A stretch of DNA of 64,000 bases from Bryum argenteum (lineage: Eukaryota > Streptophyta > Bryopsida > Bryales > Bryaceae): positions 19,819,001-19,883,000 of the forward strand of contig CM073325.1 in the NCBI GenBank assembly GCA_037043015.1, read 5' to 3'. The notes below the pieces were generated by a model that was not told where the DNA came from, did no database searches, and saw nothing but the letters and a program-made list of their open reading frames with translations. The translations under genes and the position numbers were made by a program. Numbering within the stretch: position 1 is the first letter of the stretch; each line of letters starts with the position of its first letter. This document shows, piece by piece, positions 1 to 11,458 of this stretch.

Positions 1-270
1 AATCTATTGACATCCTCCATAGCCGCGAAAGATCGCATTTGTATGATATCTTACCTAACATCCAAGCACCTTGTGGAGTGAAATCATTTTCAGTGTTGCA
101 TGATGCAATACTGAATTTGTCTTGTCATTCTTGTCTTGGGAGACAATCTATGAAATGCGTGTGAAGGGATTGTGCAGGAAAGGAGATAATTGTGCTTGAA
201 GTGGGCTTGTCTGCAAGTTATGGTGATCAGAAGCTGAGATGAGGCTGAATCTCGGTGGAGCGGTTCCTTC
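1..270 (+). other. 3' flank of a LEA unit that begins left of the window
   Basis: This stretch matches the sequence found several hundred bases after the stop codon of LEA2 (10570-10840) and LEA4 (30890-31050). It carries the shared 'agccgcgaaagatcgcat' block, the 'gtggagtgaaatca' block and the 'cttgtcattcttgtcttggg' block in the same order. No LEA exon precedes it inside the window, so a further plus-strand copy of the unit should lie just to the left. Confidence 0.75.
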
Positions 271-570
271 AAATTTGTTTTGAGAACTTCTAATATTTTG
301 AATTTTGAGAAATTTTGTAAGAAATAAATTCAACATGTGGCGGTGATGCCAGCGGGGTGGGCTCGATGTCACTTGGTGGGGTCGCCCTTTCCTTACCTCA
401 CTGTAAGCCTTCCCGAGCCCTTATGCGGACGGCGGGCATCCCAAACCCGACAGTGTGCTATTTAATGCCTCTCCCTGCACGCTTCTGAAAAAACTTGCAC
501 CAACCTGCAGCTCGCCTCTGTGGCACCTAGTTCAAACGCTCTAGCACCTGTCCCACAGACAAAAAACAAA

Positions 571-646
571 AATGATCATCCATTCACTGCGGCATGGAGG
601 CGGGGTTGAAAATGATCCATCCACTGCGGCATGGAGGCTGGGTTGG
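571..646. repeat. Two-copy tandem repeat in a GC-rich patch
   Basis: Two adjacent copies of about 38 bp share 'cactgcggcatggaggc'. They sit in a patch (about 360-840) clearly richer in GC than its surroundings. Short open frames cross it on both strands but none resembles a known protein. I see no splice pattern or promoter, so I leave the patch as unexplained, possibly the remains of a repeat. Confidence 0.6.
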
Positions 647-839
647 GGCTACCTGGGTCGCGCGGCATGGGAGGAGAGCTGTGACTGGCCTTGCTGGTAG
701 AGACGCTGTCCAATTTAGGCAGGCCGGCTCTGGAGCCGGTCGACGCCGGTGCTGGAGCCAGTCGACGCCTGCTGAGCATGTGCTAAGTCCATGTATCTTT
801 GTGTACCTTTCTGTGGGGCTCAGATTTTTGTGACTTCCT

Positions 840-1409
840 TTTCATTTGGCCAGCGACAGTTTCACTGATTCTGGCAGGACCACATTCCTGTGCAACTTAC
901 AACTAACTTACGTGAATGGACTAACTCTGGAAGGAAGAAAGGAAGGCAGGAAGAAATATTTAACTGTTGAGCCCGGATGATAACTGTTGCCCAGTAAATT
1001 ATTCTTCCCTGCCCCTGCACACTTGTGCGCAAGTGCACGACCCACTGGGAACAACTGCACCCTTCAGCACTCGGGAAACCCCCTGCCATGTCATATCGCT
1101 CATTTAAAACTCTTTGAGTAAAGAGCTTGTTGCTAGAGATGAAGTCTCATCATGTTTATCTAGCAGAGGCTGAGCAGGAGCAGGATAAGAAATGATGAGA
1201 AAATCAATGATCAATCTCTCATGGAACCGGCAAGAGTAATAGAGAAGATAAATGCAAAGATTGCTATATGCGAGGCATTCAATACTAGTTTGGGATTGAT
1301 CTACATAATCCTATGAAGCAAAAAGAGTACCTTGTCTCGTCAATAAATTACCTTTTCTTGCCAATTTGTCAATTTGTCAACATATCTAATATAATACTAG
1401 TCTAAACTC
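840..1409. other. Intergenic, no gene seen
   Basis: AT-rich sequence without a convincing reading frame on either strand. Short frames look like chance frames. Confidence 0.5.
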
Positions 1410-2359
1410 TTAACCCCTAAATGCCTTGGGTTGTTTTCAGCCAAGAACTCATTTTGAGAAAAAGTGTAATAGATAAGCTATTCAACCGTACAAATTTGTA
1501 ATAGACTTGTTGTAAATAGTGTGAACCAAATCTTGACCTATGGAATCTTACAGATTGTGAGATCATGACGCTTTAGTGCGCTAAACACGCTACAAAATAC
1601 CATCATTTTCACTTTGAAGTAACTACCAACATAAGATTGGGAACCAAAATATTATTAACTAGTAAGTTGTTCATCTTCTTTTCAAAGACTAATGTACCAA
1701 GAATATTCATAAAAAAACTAGGCTCAAATAGTAGCCTTCCAATAGTGAAAAGTGCCCCAAATTTTACAAAGGAAAAATAGTTCAAAACAAGACCCCGTGC
1801 GCTCAAATTCATGGCTTATCTTCAATACATCTTTCATTTGATCAAGGTTTTTAACACTAAAACTAGACTATAATTTGTATCCATCCCAAAAAGTAAAGTC
1901 AAAATCTGAAGGTGGTTGAAGGAGATATAGCTCTTCAAAAATCATATATTTTTTCTTTTTTCTTTGTAGAAACATCATTGCAAATCCGAATACCAAAGTT
2001 ATTTGGATCAAAAGACTTCCAACTACAAAGTTATTGGAATGCATCAAAACATCACACTTACGTGGAAGAAATGCATAAAATACCACTTTTAATCTCATAT
2101 AATTGGTTTGCAATGGTAAAACATGCTAAATATTGCAAACCTAAAAACAAAAGCTGCCTTCACTACAATGCATGCCATTTATTCATACTTTACTCTATAA
2201 GTGTGCAATTTTTACCACACAAACAAGACTTGATTTGTGAAACAACCCTAGTTATTAAATGTCCAAAATAGAGTCCTAATAAAGAATTTGTGCTGTTGTG
2301 GCTCTTCAGAGTTTCATTTTAAATATTGTCTTTCGACACTAGGGATTTTTAGGGGTTAA
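1410..2359. mobile_element. TTAA-flanked element E1 (CCCCTAAA ends, 950 bp)
   Basis: The left end reads TTAACCCCTAAATGCC and the right end TTTTTAGGGGTTAA, so the ends are inverted repeats bounded by TTAA. Read from the right end inward, the sequence resembles the left parts of E6 (35918) and E9 (59161). They share the blocks 'ccctagtgt', 'gaagagcca' and a 'gcatgc' motif in the interior. The element therefore lies in minus orientation relative to those copies. No transposase is encoded, so it is non-autonomous. Confidence 0.7.
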
Positions 2360-4298
2360 CTTGAAGATTGATCTCTTTACAACCACTTTGTCTATTTTCT
2401 TTAATTGTCCAAACACTACCTCACTTACTAACGATCCAATGCAGATGTTTTATATACAAAACCTTGAAACTTTATTTTAAATGGCGAGTGAAAGGAATGG
2501 AGTCTTGGTGGTTTGAATGGTTATATCGCCGGCCTAACATCAATTGCAATGAGTTGATCGACTACATATTGTTTCACAAATTCTTACTCACACTCTGAAT
2601 GTTGTTGTTGTTGGTACTTTCATAACATGGGATTCTTGGAAGCAAATGACTTGTGAGCCTTACAAACGACTCAGTTCTATATTTTTCAAAGTTTTATGTA
2701 TTTAATTGAATTTAAAGACTAACCTTGTTCTAGTTTTATATTTATAGCTTAATTTAGCCATATTTATGTGTTATAGCATTTTATCCTATTTCAGAGTTTT
2801 TGAAGCTTTTATTTGTGATTTCTAGCCCCAATTATATACAATCACACTAATTTTTTACTGCATTATTTAATCTTTCAACCTTTCTCGATTTTCTGTCCAC
2901 TTTATTTTGTCCGCACCAATTAAGTATCGCTCACACTATACGGGCATGTTACACCAATTGTTGATTTCTCTTACGATAAGAAAGAATCATTGGCTCGCGC
3001 ATCAACTCGCTTATTGAGTTGATTAGTTCTTGATAATATGTGTATATAAGAAGGATGGCTTCCCTAGAAACGACACACCCATTTTTCTATCAGTATTACA
3101 TTGGTATTTTTAATTCCCTTTTACCAACTGTAGAGTATGAAGTGTAGAAGTTCAAAGTTTTTATATGTTGTTTCTTCATGGCAGCAACAGTTAGTGCGTT
3201 GTTTTGGAAGTTGCTTGCTATCAAGTCTGAGGTTGTTGTTCGAATTCCGAAAGCCCTTGTTTCGAATTTTAAGGTGTAAGTTGCTTCCAAGTGGAGGTGT
3301 TGGAGATGTGAATGTAGTTCTCCTTCCAAGTGGTGGTGTTAGAGCTGTGAAAATGGTCCCTTATTCAACATTGAGTTGGCTTCTTGTCTTGAGACCCTAG
3401 TCTCTCCTCTGGAACGTTTTATCACTCGTCCAGTCGCCCTCAGATGGTCTTTCTGTTAAGTGCCTATTGTTTGCAATTAGCCTCTACAACTCGTATCGAG
3501 GAGATTCTTGTGCCATTCAATTTGCTGACGTGAATTCTGATTGTTGAACTCGTGGTGGTCTTACCCGTTTTGGTGGCATAAGGTGTACGACAAGGATGTT
3601 GCCAAAAGAGAAGACTCTGAAGGATGATAATACTATTTGGATCTGGATAGTATTAATTGAAGAAGTCGACGTCTTGAAGACTCGTGTGGAGGTCGCGATG
3701 GCATGATACGGTTCATGTCCTTTTTTTGATTGCACGTGCCCTTCTGTAGTGCAGAGCAGGGCTCGCCCTTCACTGTTTTCGAAGTAGGAAAACCAACACA
3801 GTATTTTAATACCTTCTTTTATATAAGGCTTAATTTTTTTGTGTATAGTTCTCATGGTTTGGACGCATGTTCATCATGTAGACCGAAAGGCCCAATTCGG
3901 CGTTCTTATCTCTTGCTATTGAGTTTTTTGAAACGTGCTCTTTGACACTTGGATCTTGTAAGCCATTGATTCTCATTGATATTTGGCATCTAAAATCCCC
4001 AAATTGAAGTTCCACTTAAGAGAACTCAACCCCATTTGAAGTCGGCTTGAATAGAGTGTTTGTTCAACCACTAAACTTTAAGATACCACGATATTACAAA
4101 AATTGGTGCAATATTTGGGTTCACAAGACTCGTGTATCTTAAAACTATGTTGTGTCGAGTGATAGAAAATAATGGAGGTCAAATTGTTTCAATTTCTTCC
4201 TCTCTTGATATTACACCAACATATTTCCTCGATTAAAGTCATAACAAAGGCTGTGAATGCAAGAATACTATAACATGGGATTTTGCGTTCTTGATGGT
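2360..4298. other. Intergenic, no gene recognised
   Basis: About 1.9 kb of AT-rich sequence. Around 3290-3350 a short direct repeat of 'cttccaagtgg(a/t)ggtgtt' occurs twice. Frames of 60-112 residues exist on both strands but have the composition of random frames, with no domain and no splice context. Confidence 0.5.
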
Positions 4299-5175
4299 TT
4301 AACCCCTACAGTCGAAAAGAGCCCGAATCGGGTCGTTTCGGGTCTGGTCAGCCCCGTACTTACTATATTTAGTTCGTACGAAAATGAAACCTTTTCCAGG
4401 TTGAAGAGTTTTTCCATAGCTTTCCGAAAAGTCATTTCATGCTGCTAAATTCCTCATACTTTATGAGATATCTACGGTCAAAGTTTGAAAACACTGTTTG
4501 AAATCTACCCAAAACTGCCCTAACTGTGGTATATGCTCATTTATTCTCAAAATCTGCCCAAAATAAATAAGATCGCTGGAACTTGAAAAATTCACCAAAA
4601 TTTGAGATTTTACTTTTTTTCAATTTTTGTTTTTTGTACTCAAAAATAAGGTTGTAAGGCATGATTTTGTCGTTTGGATCTTTCTTCCAATTATTCTTCA
4701 CATGCTAATTTTATTACCAAAGAGGAACCTTTGAAGTTGAATTTTACCATACGTCCATGTGAAAGTTCAAGCAATTCATTTAGTTTTATAGGTCGCATGA
4801 GGGTAAAAATTGCATAGGCACGTTCCTAACTCACTTAGGAACAAAAATTTGAAGAGCCTTAATTCAAATTTACTCCTAAAATTGGTTTTTTGGGCTCACA
4901 AAAAACTTCAAACCCATTTTGCAACAAGGGAATTTTTTTTTTTTCAACTTTGAATGTTATGATCTCACAATTGGTAAGGAATTTGGAACTAAGTTTTGGT
5001 ACACACATACATGGACAAGTTAGGTATAAGATCTTACGATTGAATACTTGAGATTACGTCAAAAGCTGAAACTTTTCATCTCGCATTGAAAGAGGGTGGT
5101 TTTGAGGAGTTTTGATTGTTTTGGGGCTTTCGACTTTAGGGGTTAAAGTTTGGGGCTTTCGACTTTAGGGGTTAA
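4299..5175. mobile_element. TTAA-flanked element E2 with a duplicated right end
   Basis: The left end is TTAACCCCTACAGTCGAAA and the right end TTTCGACTTTAGGGGTTAA, a 19-bp inverted repeat with one mismatch, bounded by TTAA. The right 29 bp are present twice in tandem (5121-5149 and 5150-5178), so the element ends at 5146 or 5175. The interior is related to 40430-40870 (same strand) and, inverted, to 42664-43440. No protein is encoded. Confidence 0.75.
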
Positions 5176-5460
5176 AGGTCGACATACCATAAAACTATTC
5201 TTCCACAAACATAGACTTTTGGCTACTGTCGCCTTTTCTCATATATTCTAGCACTTTGACGATCATCAATAATTAGAGTCCATAGCAAACGCTTTGAGTG
5301 TAAGGAAGTTCCTTTTTTGATACTGTCATTGCATCGACAAGCTTAGAAGAAGTTGTCTTGAAAATAAAATAATGTATTGTGTTGGAATCATGGAAAATTG
5401 AATAAAAGGTATAAGGTCCTGGAAGGCTTGGCATTACTGCTTATGAACGGTTTGAGAAGG
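5176..5460. other. Intergenic, no gene seen
   Basis: Short AT-rich stretch between element E2 and the LEA1 flank. No coding or repeat signal noticed. Confidence 0.4.
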
Positions 5461-5489
5461 GCTCCTCAATTATTGGTGCTTAAATGCGT

Positions 5490-6060
5490 AACTTGACCTC
5501 CCCATCGAGATTCAACCTAATCCCAGCTTCTCATCACCATAACTCGCAAACAAACTCCACTTCGAGCACAATTATCTCCTTTCCTGCACAGTCCCTTCAA
5601 ACGCATTTCGTACAATGTCTCCCACGACAAGAATGACAAGATAAATTCACTGGCGCATCATGGAACATTGAATCTGATTTCACTCCACAGGGTGTTTAAC
5701 CCCTAAAGATCCTTGATACAAAATGGTCTAAATTATCACAAAGGACCCTCTTCTACTTCAGACCCAAAAAGACTCAATCTAAGCATTCTTTAGAAGATCC
5801 AACCATAGGATCTTGAAGTGAACTTGACCCTATACTCATATGTCAAATTTGAACCGTTAATTTTTTTCTGATTTTGAGATTATAATGGTCAAAGTTGGCT
5901 GACTTTTTTCGCTGCGGAAACCCCAAAAAGCCATTTCGGCTTTCTTGGATCTTTAGGGGTTAAATTAAGTTAGATATCAGACAAATGCAATCTTTCGCGG
6001 CTATGGAGGTGTCAATAGATTCAATCCCTCCTCAGCACTTCCCGCACCATTGTACGAATG
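5490..6060 (-). other. Conserved 3' flank of the LEA1 unit, split by element E3
   Basis: Read on the minus strand, the sequence gives the same ordered blocks as the 3' flanks of LEA2 and LEA4: the 'agccgcgaaagatt' block, the 'ctccaca' block, the 'cttgtcattcttgtc' block and the region with 'ctcatcaccataact'. Element E3 (5696-5963) interrupts the flank between the first two blocks. Confidence 0.75.
5696..5963 (+). mobile_element. TTAA-flanked MITE E3 (268 bp)
   Basis: The left end is TTAACCCCTAAAGATCC and the right end GGATCTTTAGGGGTTAA, perfect 17-bp inverted repeats including the TTAA. The interior closely resembles E5 (11815-12063), with 'gaagatccaac', 'aggatcttgaa' and 'gagattataatggtcaaagt' in the same order. 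Paralogous LEA flanks lack the insert, so they act as empty sites. The element is too small to encode a protein. Confidence 0.85.
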
Positions 6061-6389
6061 CCATTTCTACCGATAGAAACTCGGTCATCGATTCTACTTG
6101 TGAATCAGAATAATCCCGTGGATCAAAATCATCTCGTAAAGGTAACTCGTCCTCAGCCAACCGCCTTCACCGATGAGCATGACAACCCTTCATATACCTC
6201 AACTCATTCTGTTGATTTGGTCTTCTGTTTTCGAAAAAATCAGCTCGGATCAGATCATATGATCTTTGCATTTTCATTCGTGTTCAATGAATTGGCCATT
6301 GACAACCTTCCATACAATATTCACAGTTTTCAAGGAAGCTCTATACAACAATCCTCTCCTCTACCAACACGCTCCCCAACACATTCTAT

Positions 6390-6993
6390 TTACTGCTTCG
6401 GGGTGACGGCATCCTTCACACTCTGGTATGCATTGCCAAGTGCATCCGTTGCCTGCTGCACAAATCCAGCCCCGGCATCCTTGGCTTCCACAGCCTTGTC
6501 GGACGCCGCTTGGGCAGCGTCCGCCGACACTTGCTTCGTCTGCTCCCACTTCTCCCCTGCCACGCTGCCACCTTGCTTGGCCTTGTCCTGGGTGGCGCCA
6601 GCCACATCCGAGGCGCCCTCCTTCGCCTGCTCCCACTTCTCCCCGGCCACATTGCCAGCTTGGTTGGCCTTGTCGCCGGCCGCTCCGGCCACCTCGTGAG
6701 CCTTCTGTTGCGTTGCTCCGGCAGCATCCTGTGAAATTTAATACTTATAATCAGAGCGAGCCCAACTCACCGAAAACTATCGAACTAGTTCATGCACCGA
6801 TCCATTTCCGAAACTAGGCATCAATCTCCGAAATTACGGTCAACGAGCAAAATATCATCGAGAATGCAGTGCCTCTGTCAGAGGTGGAATGTACCTTGGT
6901 GGCGCTCTGGGCCTCACCGGCCTTCTGCTGGCCAAAGTTCTTCGCCTCCTCGGCCTTCTGGGCAGCAGCGTCCTGATTGTTGTGAGAAGCCAT
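6390..6993 (-). CDS. LEA1, group 3 LEA protein (145 aa, two exons)
   Basis: Exons are 6895-6993 and 6390-6728, with a 166-bp phase-0 GT-AG intron, the shortest of the family. Exon 1 starts MASHNNQDAAAQKAEEAK and ends in ATK. Exon 2 starts DAAGATQQKAHE and ends VTPKQ. The protein is Ala/Gly/Lys/Glu/Gln-rich with no hydrophobic segment, built of 11-residue motifs such as AGAAGDKANQA and VAGEKWEQTKQ. That is the pattern of group 3 LEA (LEA_4) proteins, which are disordered in water, fold to helices on drying and are thought to shield proteins and membranes. It lacks one 11-residue motif relative to the 156-aa copies. The start is the first ATG after a conserved 5' leader shared by all copies. 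It is head to head with LEA2, about 2.4 kb away. Seen: exons, repeats, splice sites. Known: the family role. Inferred: cytosolic or nuclear location. Confidence 0.9.
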
Positions 6994-7150
6994 TCCTGAA
7001 ATTGATCTGCTAAACGAGAAATCTGAAGAAGAGAGTGAGGCTGTCTGGATTGATATCAACTGAATCGAAGTCTGGGAGTCACTGAAGGAGAAACTCTAGA
7101 TACTGGGAACCGAAATAACTGATGGCTGGATCAGCGGAGGGGGACCGTGC

Positions 7151-7179
7151 TTCTTATACATGAAAGTGAAGGACACGTG
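7151..7179 (-). promoter_or_regulatory. LEA1 TATA box and G-box/ABRE
   Basis: On the minus strand CACGTG (7174-7179, within CCACGTGTCC) lies about 15 bp upstream of a TATA-like TGTATAAGAA (7151-7160). CACGTG is the core of ABA-responsive elements bound by bZIP factors and is common in LEA promoters. The same arrangement occurs at LEA2 only. Confidence 0.75.
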
Positions 7180-7259
7180 GCGAGTGGGGAGATGTGGTCG
7201 TGAAGTTGACGGCCACTTGGCGCCGTCCTGTGCGCCGGGGTGTGAAGAAGTTACCGCCA

Positions 7260-8880
7260 CATAGATATGATATCATCTCATAAATTATTTAAATATTTAA
7301 GTGGATATTTAATTTACTAGTGGATATGTTTGAATATAGAATTTGTGAAGATGGTGAGCGTGCAAGCAGATGAGCTTGAAAAGGTAATTTTAACTCCAAG
7401 CCATATTATACAAGCACTTGCCCTCTAGTTACAATTTTTAGCTTATACATGAATTCTCATTATTATGATTCCAATGTGTACATGTATCTCGAGCATTAAA
7501 AATGATGAAACACTCATATTCATACAGGTGGCTTCATCTTATGATGCTATAATGCTTTGTACATTAGACTTTTAGAATTTAGGATTTTGGAAGTAAATAA
7601 TTTCAATAAATCAATAATGAATTGTTTTAATTTAATAATAAACATAGCATCTCTTATTAAATATAAAGTCACAAATGTGTGTTTAACTGATATTGAACTA
7701 ATTATGAACAAATTCCTAGTCCATAAAAAATGTCGGTTGTCCGCCGATATTACCTTAAGATTCCATAGTAATCTTTGAAAGGTCATAACTCAGTCAAATT
7801 TTATCCAAAATAATTTAACATATAAGGTGTTTCTGGATATTTTCAAAAAATGTAGATGTGAAAAAACACCTCATATGTTTGATTTGGACAAAATTTGAGT
7901 GAGTTATGGCTTTTTGAAAGTTGCAGAATTGGGGATGTATCAGTTGGCCGCCAATAAAACCAAGGTTCTTTATTAGTTGGAAAAAGTCCATAAGTTGGAA
8001 ATAAGTCCATAATTTTTTAAATATAGGTTGTCTATTTGATCCGTTTGGACACGAACGAGGGAAGAGAAAAGGAAGGAGTTGTGCTATGAGAGCTAGGGGT
8101 AGGAGGTGAACTCGGATCAAGGAAAATAAGGGGTTACCATGTATATATAGTACCAATTAAAATCGTTTCTTTTCTGGCAATGCTTTGAAAACTTTAACTT
8201 GATGTTAATAGTCTCTTCCTTGCTCCACATTTGAAAAGTGTAATGGAGTTGCACCCAATCAAACATTCAAGCCAAAGAAATGGAGCTATTTGCTTAACCA
8301 ACTAAGTTGGGGAGCATCAAGGATGAGCCTTGCTACACTAGTAATGAAAACAATCATTTTACTTATAAAAATTAGAAGATAACATTCTGAAGTTTTGCTC
8401 TTAAACTTTTGTTTGAGATTTCTAACAACTAACAATGCCTACATGGCATTAGCGTGTTTCACACAGGAAACGTCTTGTCAAGTATATACGAAACCCTTTA
8501 TGTACTTTGATATAAAGGGAGTGGCCATATCATTATTTATTTTGTTCGTTAACTCAATAGATCCAAACATGGAATGGGATATCCTAATTCATGAGTGCTG
8601 AAAAGTACAAGGATGCATATGTTGTGATGAGTTTGGAATGAATTCACGATCCATAGGATATTCCTACTGTTGAAGTGATATTGCTTATCAACAATTTCCT
8701 TATAAAGTTACTTGTTGCAATGCTCTTACTGAGATGTTGCTTTAATTCTTGAAAACATTACTTCAAAAGTATGAAAAGTTGGAATTCAACTCTTCGAGCT
8801 TCTATATGTTGAAAAAGGATATACAACATGTGAACAAATTTCTTGTGGATACATCATTAAGGATAATCGGAAAGGCTCTC
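7260..8880. other. Spacer between the head-to-head LEA1 and LEA2 genes
   Basis: AT-rich spacer without a recognisable gene. It contains the foldback at 7773-7920, listed separately. It separates two inverted copies of the LEA unit, so it is the centre of an inverted duplication. Confidence 0.5.
7773..7920. repeat. Foldback (inverted repeat, arms about 58 bp)
   Basis: The left arm (about 7773-7832) contains 'gtcataactcagtcaaatt' and 'aaggtgttt'. The right arm (about 7864-7920) contains 'aaacacctcat' and 'aaatttgagtgagttatgg'. The arms are imperfect reverse complements around a loop of about 30 bp. Weak complementarity continues outside both arms. It resembles a small foldback MITE; no coding capacity. 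Confidence 0.65.
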
Positions 8881-9171
8881 TACATTCATGTCAACCCAAA
8901 AGAATTTGGTGTCCTCCTTCTATCTGTGCCGCCCCTCCAAAATGCAAGATCGGCTTCCTGTTCAATAGACGGTTCAGGTATAACGATAGGGTTTTGAAAA
9001 AGAAAAAGGACAAGAAAAAAGAAAAAAAATAAGAATAATGATAAAAAGACGTTAGAAGCCTTGAAGGTATACCGAAATGGAAACGACAAACGAACCAGCA
9101 ATCCCATTCTGCTAAGCGCACAGGAGGGCGCCAGGTGGCCGACAGCTTGACGACCACATCTCCCCACTCGC

Positions 9172-9200
9172 CACGTGTTCTTCACTTTCATGTATAAGAA
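9172..9200 (+). promoter_or_regulatory. LEA2 G-box/ABRE and TATA box
   Basis: CACGTG at 9172-9177 is followed at 9191-9200 by TGTATAAGAA. Spacing and surroundings match LEA1, apart from small changes. The start codon lies about 160 bp further on, leaving a conserved 5' leader. Confidence 0.75.
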
Positions 9201-9358
9201 GCACGGTCCCCCTCGACTAATTCCATCCAGCAGTTATTTCAGTTTCCAGTATCTAGAGTTCCTCTTTCACTGACTTCCAGACTTCGATTCAGTTGATATC
9301 GATCCAGACAGCTTCACTCTCTTCTTCAGCTTTCTCGTTTAGCAGATCAATTTCAGGA

Positions 9359-10216
9359 ATGGCTTCTCACAACACCCAGGACGCTGCTGCCCAGAAGGCC
9401 GAGGAGGCCAAGAGCTTTGGCCAGCAGAAGGCCGGTGAGGCCCAGAGCGCCACCAAGGTACATTCCACTTCAATCTACACTGCTTTCTAATTCTTACAGT
9501 GCGGGTGCAAGTGTGTGAGATTGTGAGTCACGCATGGCATTACTCGTTAAATCGGGTGGGAGATCGGTGCCGCATTTGAATGTAGGGCTGGCATCAGTCT
9601 GACAGAGGCACTGCATTCTCGATGATTTTTTGTTGGTTGACCGTAATTTCGGAGATTGATTGATGCCTAGTTGCGGACATGGATCGGTGCGAGGACTAGT
9701 TCGATATTTTTGGTGAACTGGGCTGGTTCTGATTGTAACAAGTATTGAATTTCACAGGATGCTGCCGGAGCAACGCAGCAGAAGGCTCACGAGGTGGCCG
9801 GAGCGGCCGGCGACAAGGCCAACCAAGCTGGCAATGTGGCCGGGGAGAAGTGGGAGCAGGCGAAGCAGGGCGCCTCGGACGCGGCTGGCGCCACCCAAGA
9901 CAAGGCCAAGCAAGGTGGCAATGTTGCAGGGGAGAAGTGGGAGCAGACGAAGCAGGGCGCTTCGGACGCCGCCGGAGCTGCGCAGGACAAGGCCAATGAT
10001 GTGGCGGGCGCGGCCGGCGACAAGGCCAATCAGGCAGGGAGCGTGGCAGGAGAGAAGTGGGAGCAGACGAAGCAAGTGTCGGTGGACGCTGCGCAAGCGG
10101 CCTCCGACAAGGCTGTGGAAGCCAAGGATGCCGGGGCTGGATTGGTGCAACAGGCAACGGACGCACTGGGCAATGCATACCAGAGTGTGAAGGATGCTGT
10201 GACCCCGAAGCAGTAA
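9359..10216 (+). CDS. LEA2, group 3 LEA protein (185 aa, two exons)
   Basis: Exons are 9359-9457 and 9758-10216, with a 300-bp phase-0 intron (AAG|GTACATTCC ... TTTCACAG|GATGCT). Exon 1 differs from LEA1 by NTQD and KSFG. Exon 2 holds a full 40-residue block (VAGAAGDKANQ... to AKQ), a 29-residue block lacking the leading 11-mer, and a second full block, then the shared C-terminus ending VTPKQ. The extra 29-residue block explains the length of 185 against 156 residues in most copies. The protein is hydrophilic throughout, with no signal peptide or membrane segment. The family role is protection of cell components during water loss. The promoter has an intact G-box. This copy is the plus-strand partner of the LEA1/LEA2 inverted pair. 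Confidence 0.92.
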
Positions 10217-10840
10217 ATAGAGTTTGTTGGGGAGCGTGTTTGTAGAGGAGAGGACGGTTGTATAGAGTTCCCTTGAAAACTGAGAATATTGTGTGGAAGG
10301 TTGTCAATGGCCAATTCATTGAACAAGAATAAAAATGCAAAGATCATATGATCGGATCTGAGCTGATTTTTCGAGCTCTAGCAGAAACCGATTCGACTGC
10401 TTGAGTTGCGTTATTGCGTTATTTTTAAGGTTGTCATGTTCACAACTGGAGGCGGTTGGCTGAGGAAGAGATTTCTTCACAAGATTATTTAGATTCACAG
10501 GTAGAACCGATGACCAAGTTTACATCGGTAGAAATGGCATTCGGACAATGGCGTGGGAAATGCTCAGGAGGCATTGAATCTATCGACATTCTCCATAGCC
10601 GCGAAAGATCGCATTTGTATGAGATCTGACCTAAAATCCAAGTACCGTGGAGTGAAAATAGATTTAATGTTTTATGTTACACAACCGAATTTGTCTTGTC
10701 ATTCTTGTCTTGGGAGTGAATGTACGAAATGCGTTGACGGGACTGTGCAAGGAGGGTGATAAAAAAGCTTGAAGAGGGCCAGTCTGCAAGTGTAGGTGAT
10801 CAGAAGGTGGGAGAAGAGCGAATCTCGGTGGAGAGGTAAG
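10217..10840 (+). other. LEA2 3' UTR and conserved 3' flank
   Basis: The first 120 bp hold a 3' UTR block shared by the copies ('gaggacggttgtatagag', 'gttgtcaatggccaattc'), with possible poly(A) signals 'gaataaaaatg'. The flank then follows the shared order: 'ggcggttggctgagg', 'cattcggacaatggcgtggg', 'agccgcgaaagatcgcat', 'cttgtcattcttgtcttggg'. It is part of the duplicated unit, not a separate gene. Confidence 0.75.
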
Positions 10841-11458
10841 GTGTGTCGTTGCAGTATCTCGTTGTCGGAGTGTGTTATCTAATAAACTCCAGTGGAGAGC
10901 AGGACACGGTTTGGGCTTTTCCAGTATTGAGCGGAAGATTGCCATTTGTTTGTCGTCCATTCTCACCTTTCCTTGAGCCCAATTTGTTGGGATTCTACAT
11001 ATATATTTCTCACTGTAGCTCTATATGCTGAAGTAAAATTTTTCAAAGCCATATTACAGGCTTACGGCTTATTTTTTGAACATTTTATCAATTGTTTGTG
11101 CATATGAGTATGCAAGGATCTAATTACATCGTTGACATTGATATGTGGTTCAGACTTCAAGCATGAATGATAATGGCAATTCTAGGATTTTCACACACGA
11201 TCAAGGCATTTTTGAAAAAATTGAGACGGTCGTTAAGAGTACAAGGAGGACGAACTTGTTCACTCGTTTTCAAGAAATGACTGCCATGAAAGTAAGTTTT
11301 ATGATTTGATTGGTCATTAATGGCATCAAGCAGGTACCGTTTTGAAGCACGTGAGTGCTACTTCAATGAACAACACTAGTCTGAGAAATGAGAAACTTTA
11401 GCAAATGTTCATGAAGATGAAAGAGGTTACTACCATTCAATTTGAACCATCATCTATC
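10841..11458. other. Intergenic, no gene seen
   Basis: AT-rich stretch beyond the LEA2 flank. I see no coding exon or repeat. Confidence 0.4.

Noticed and set aside
6361..6734. Long open frames antisense and in alternative frames over LEA exon 2 (here and at the other copies).
   Set aside because: They arise because exon 2 is GC-rich and repetitive. They repeat in each copy only as shadows and are Arg/Pro/Leu-rich with no start context.
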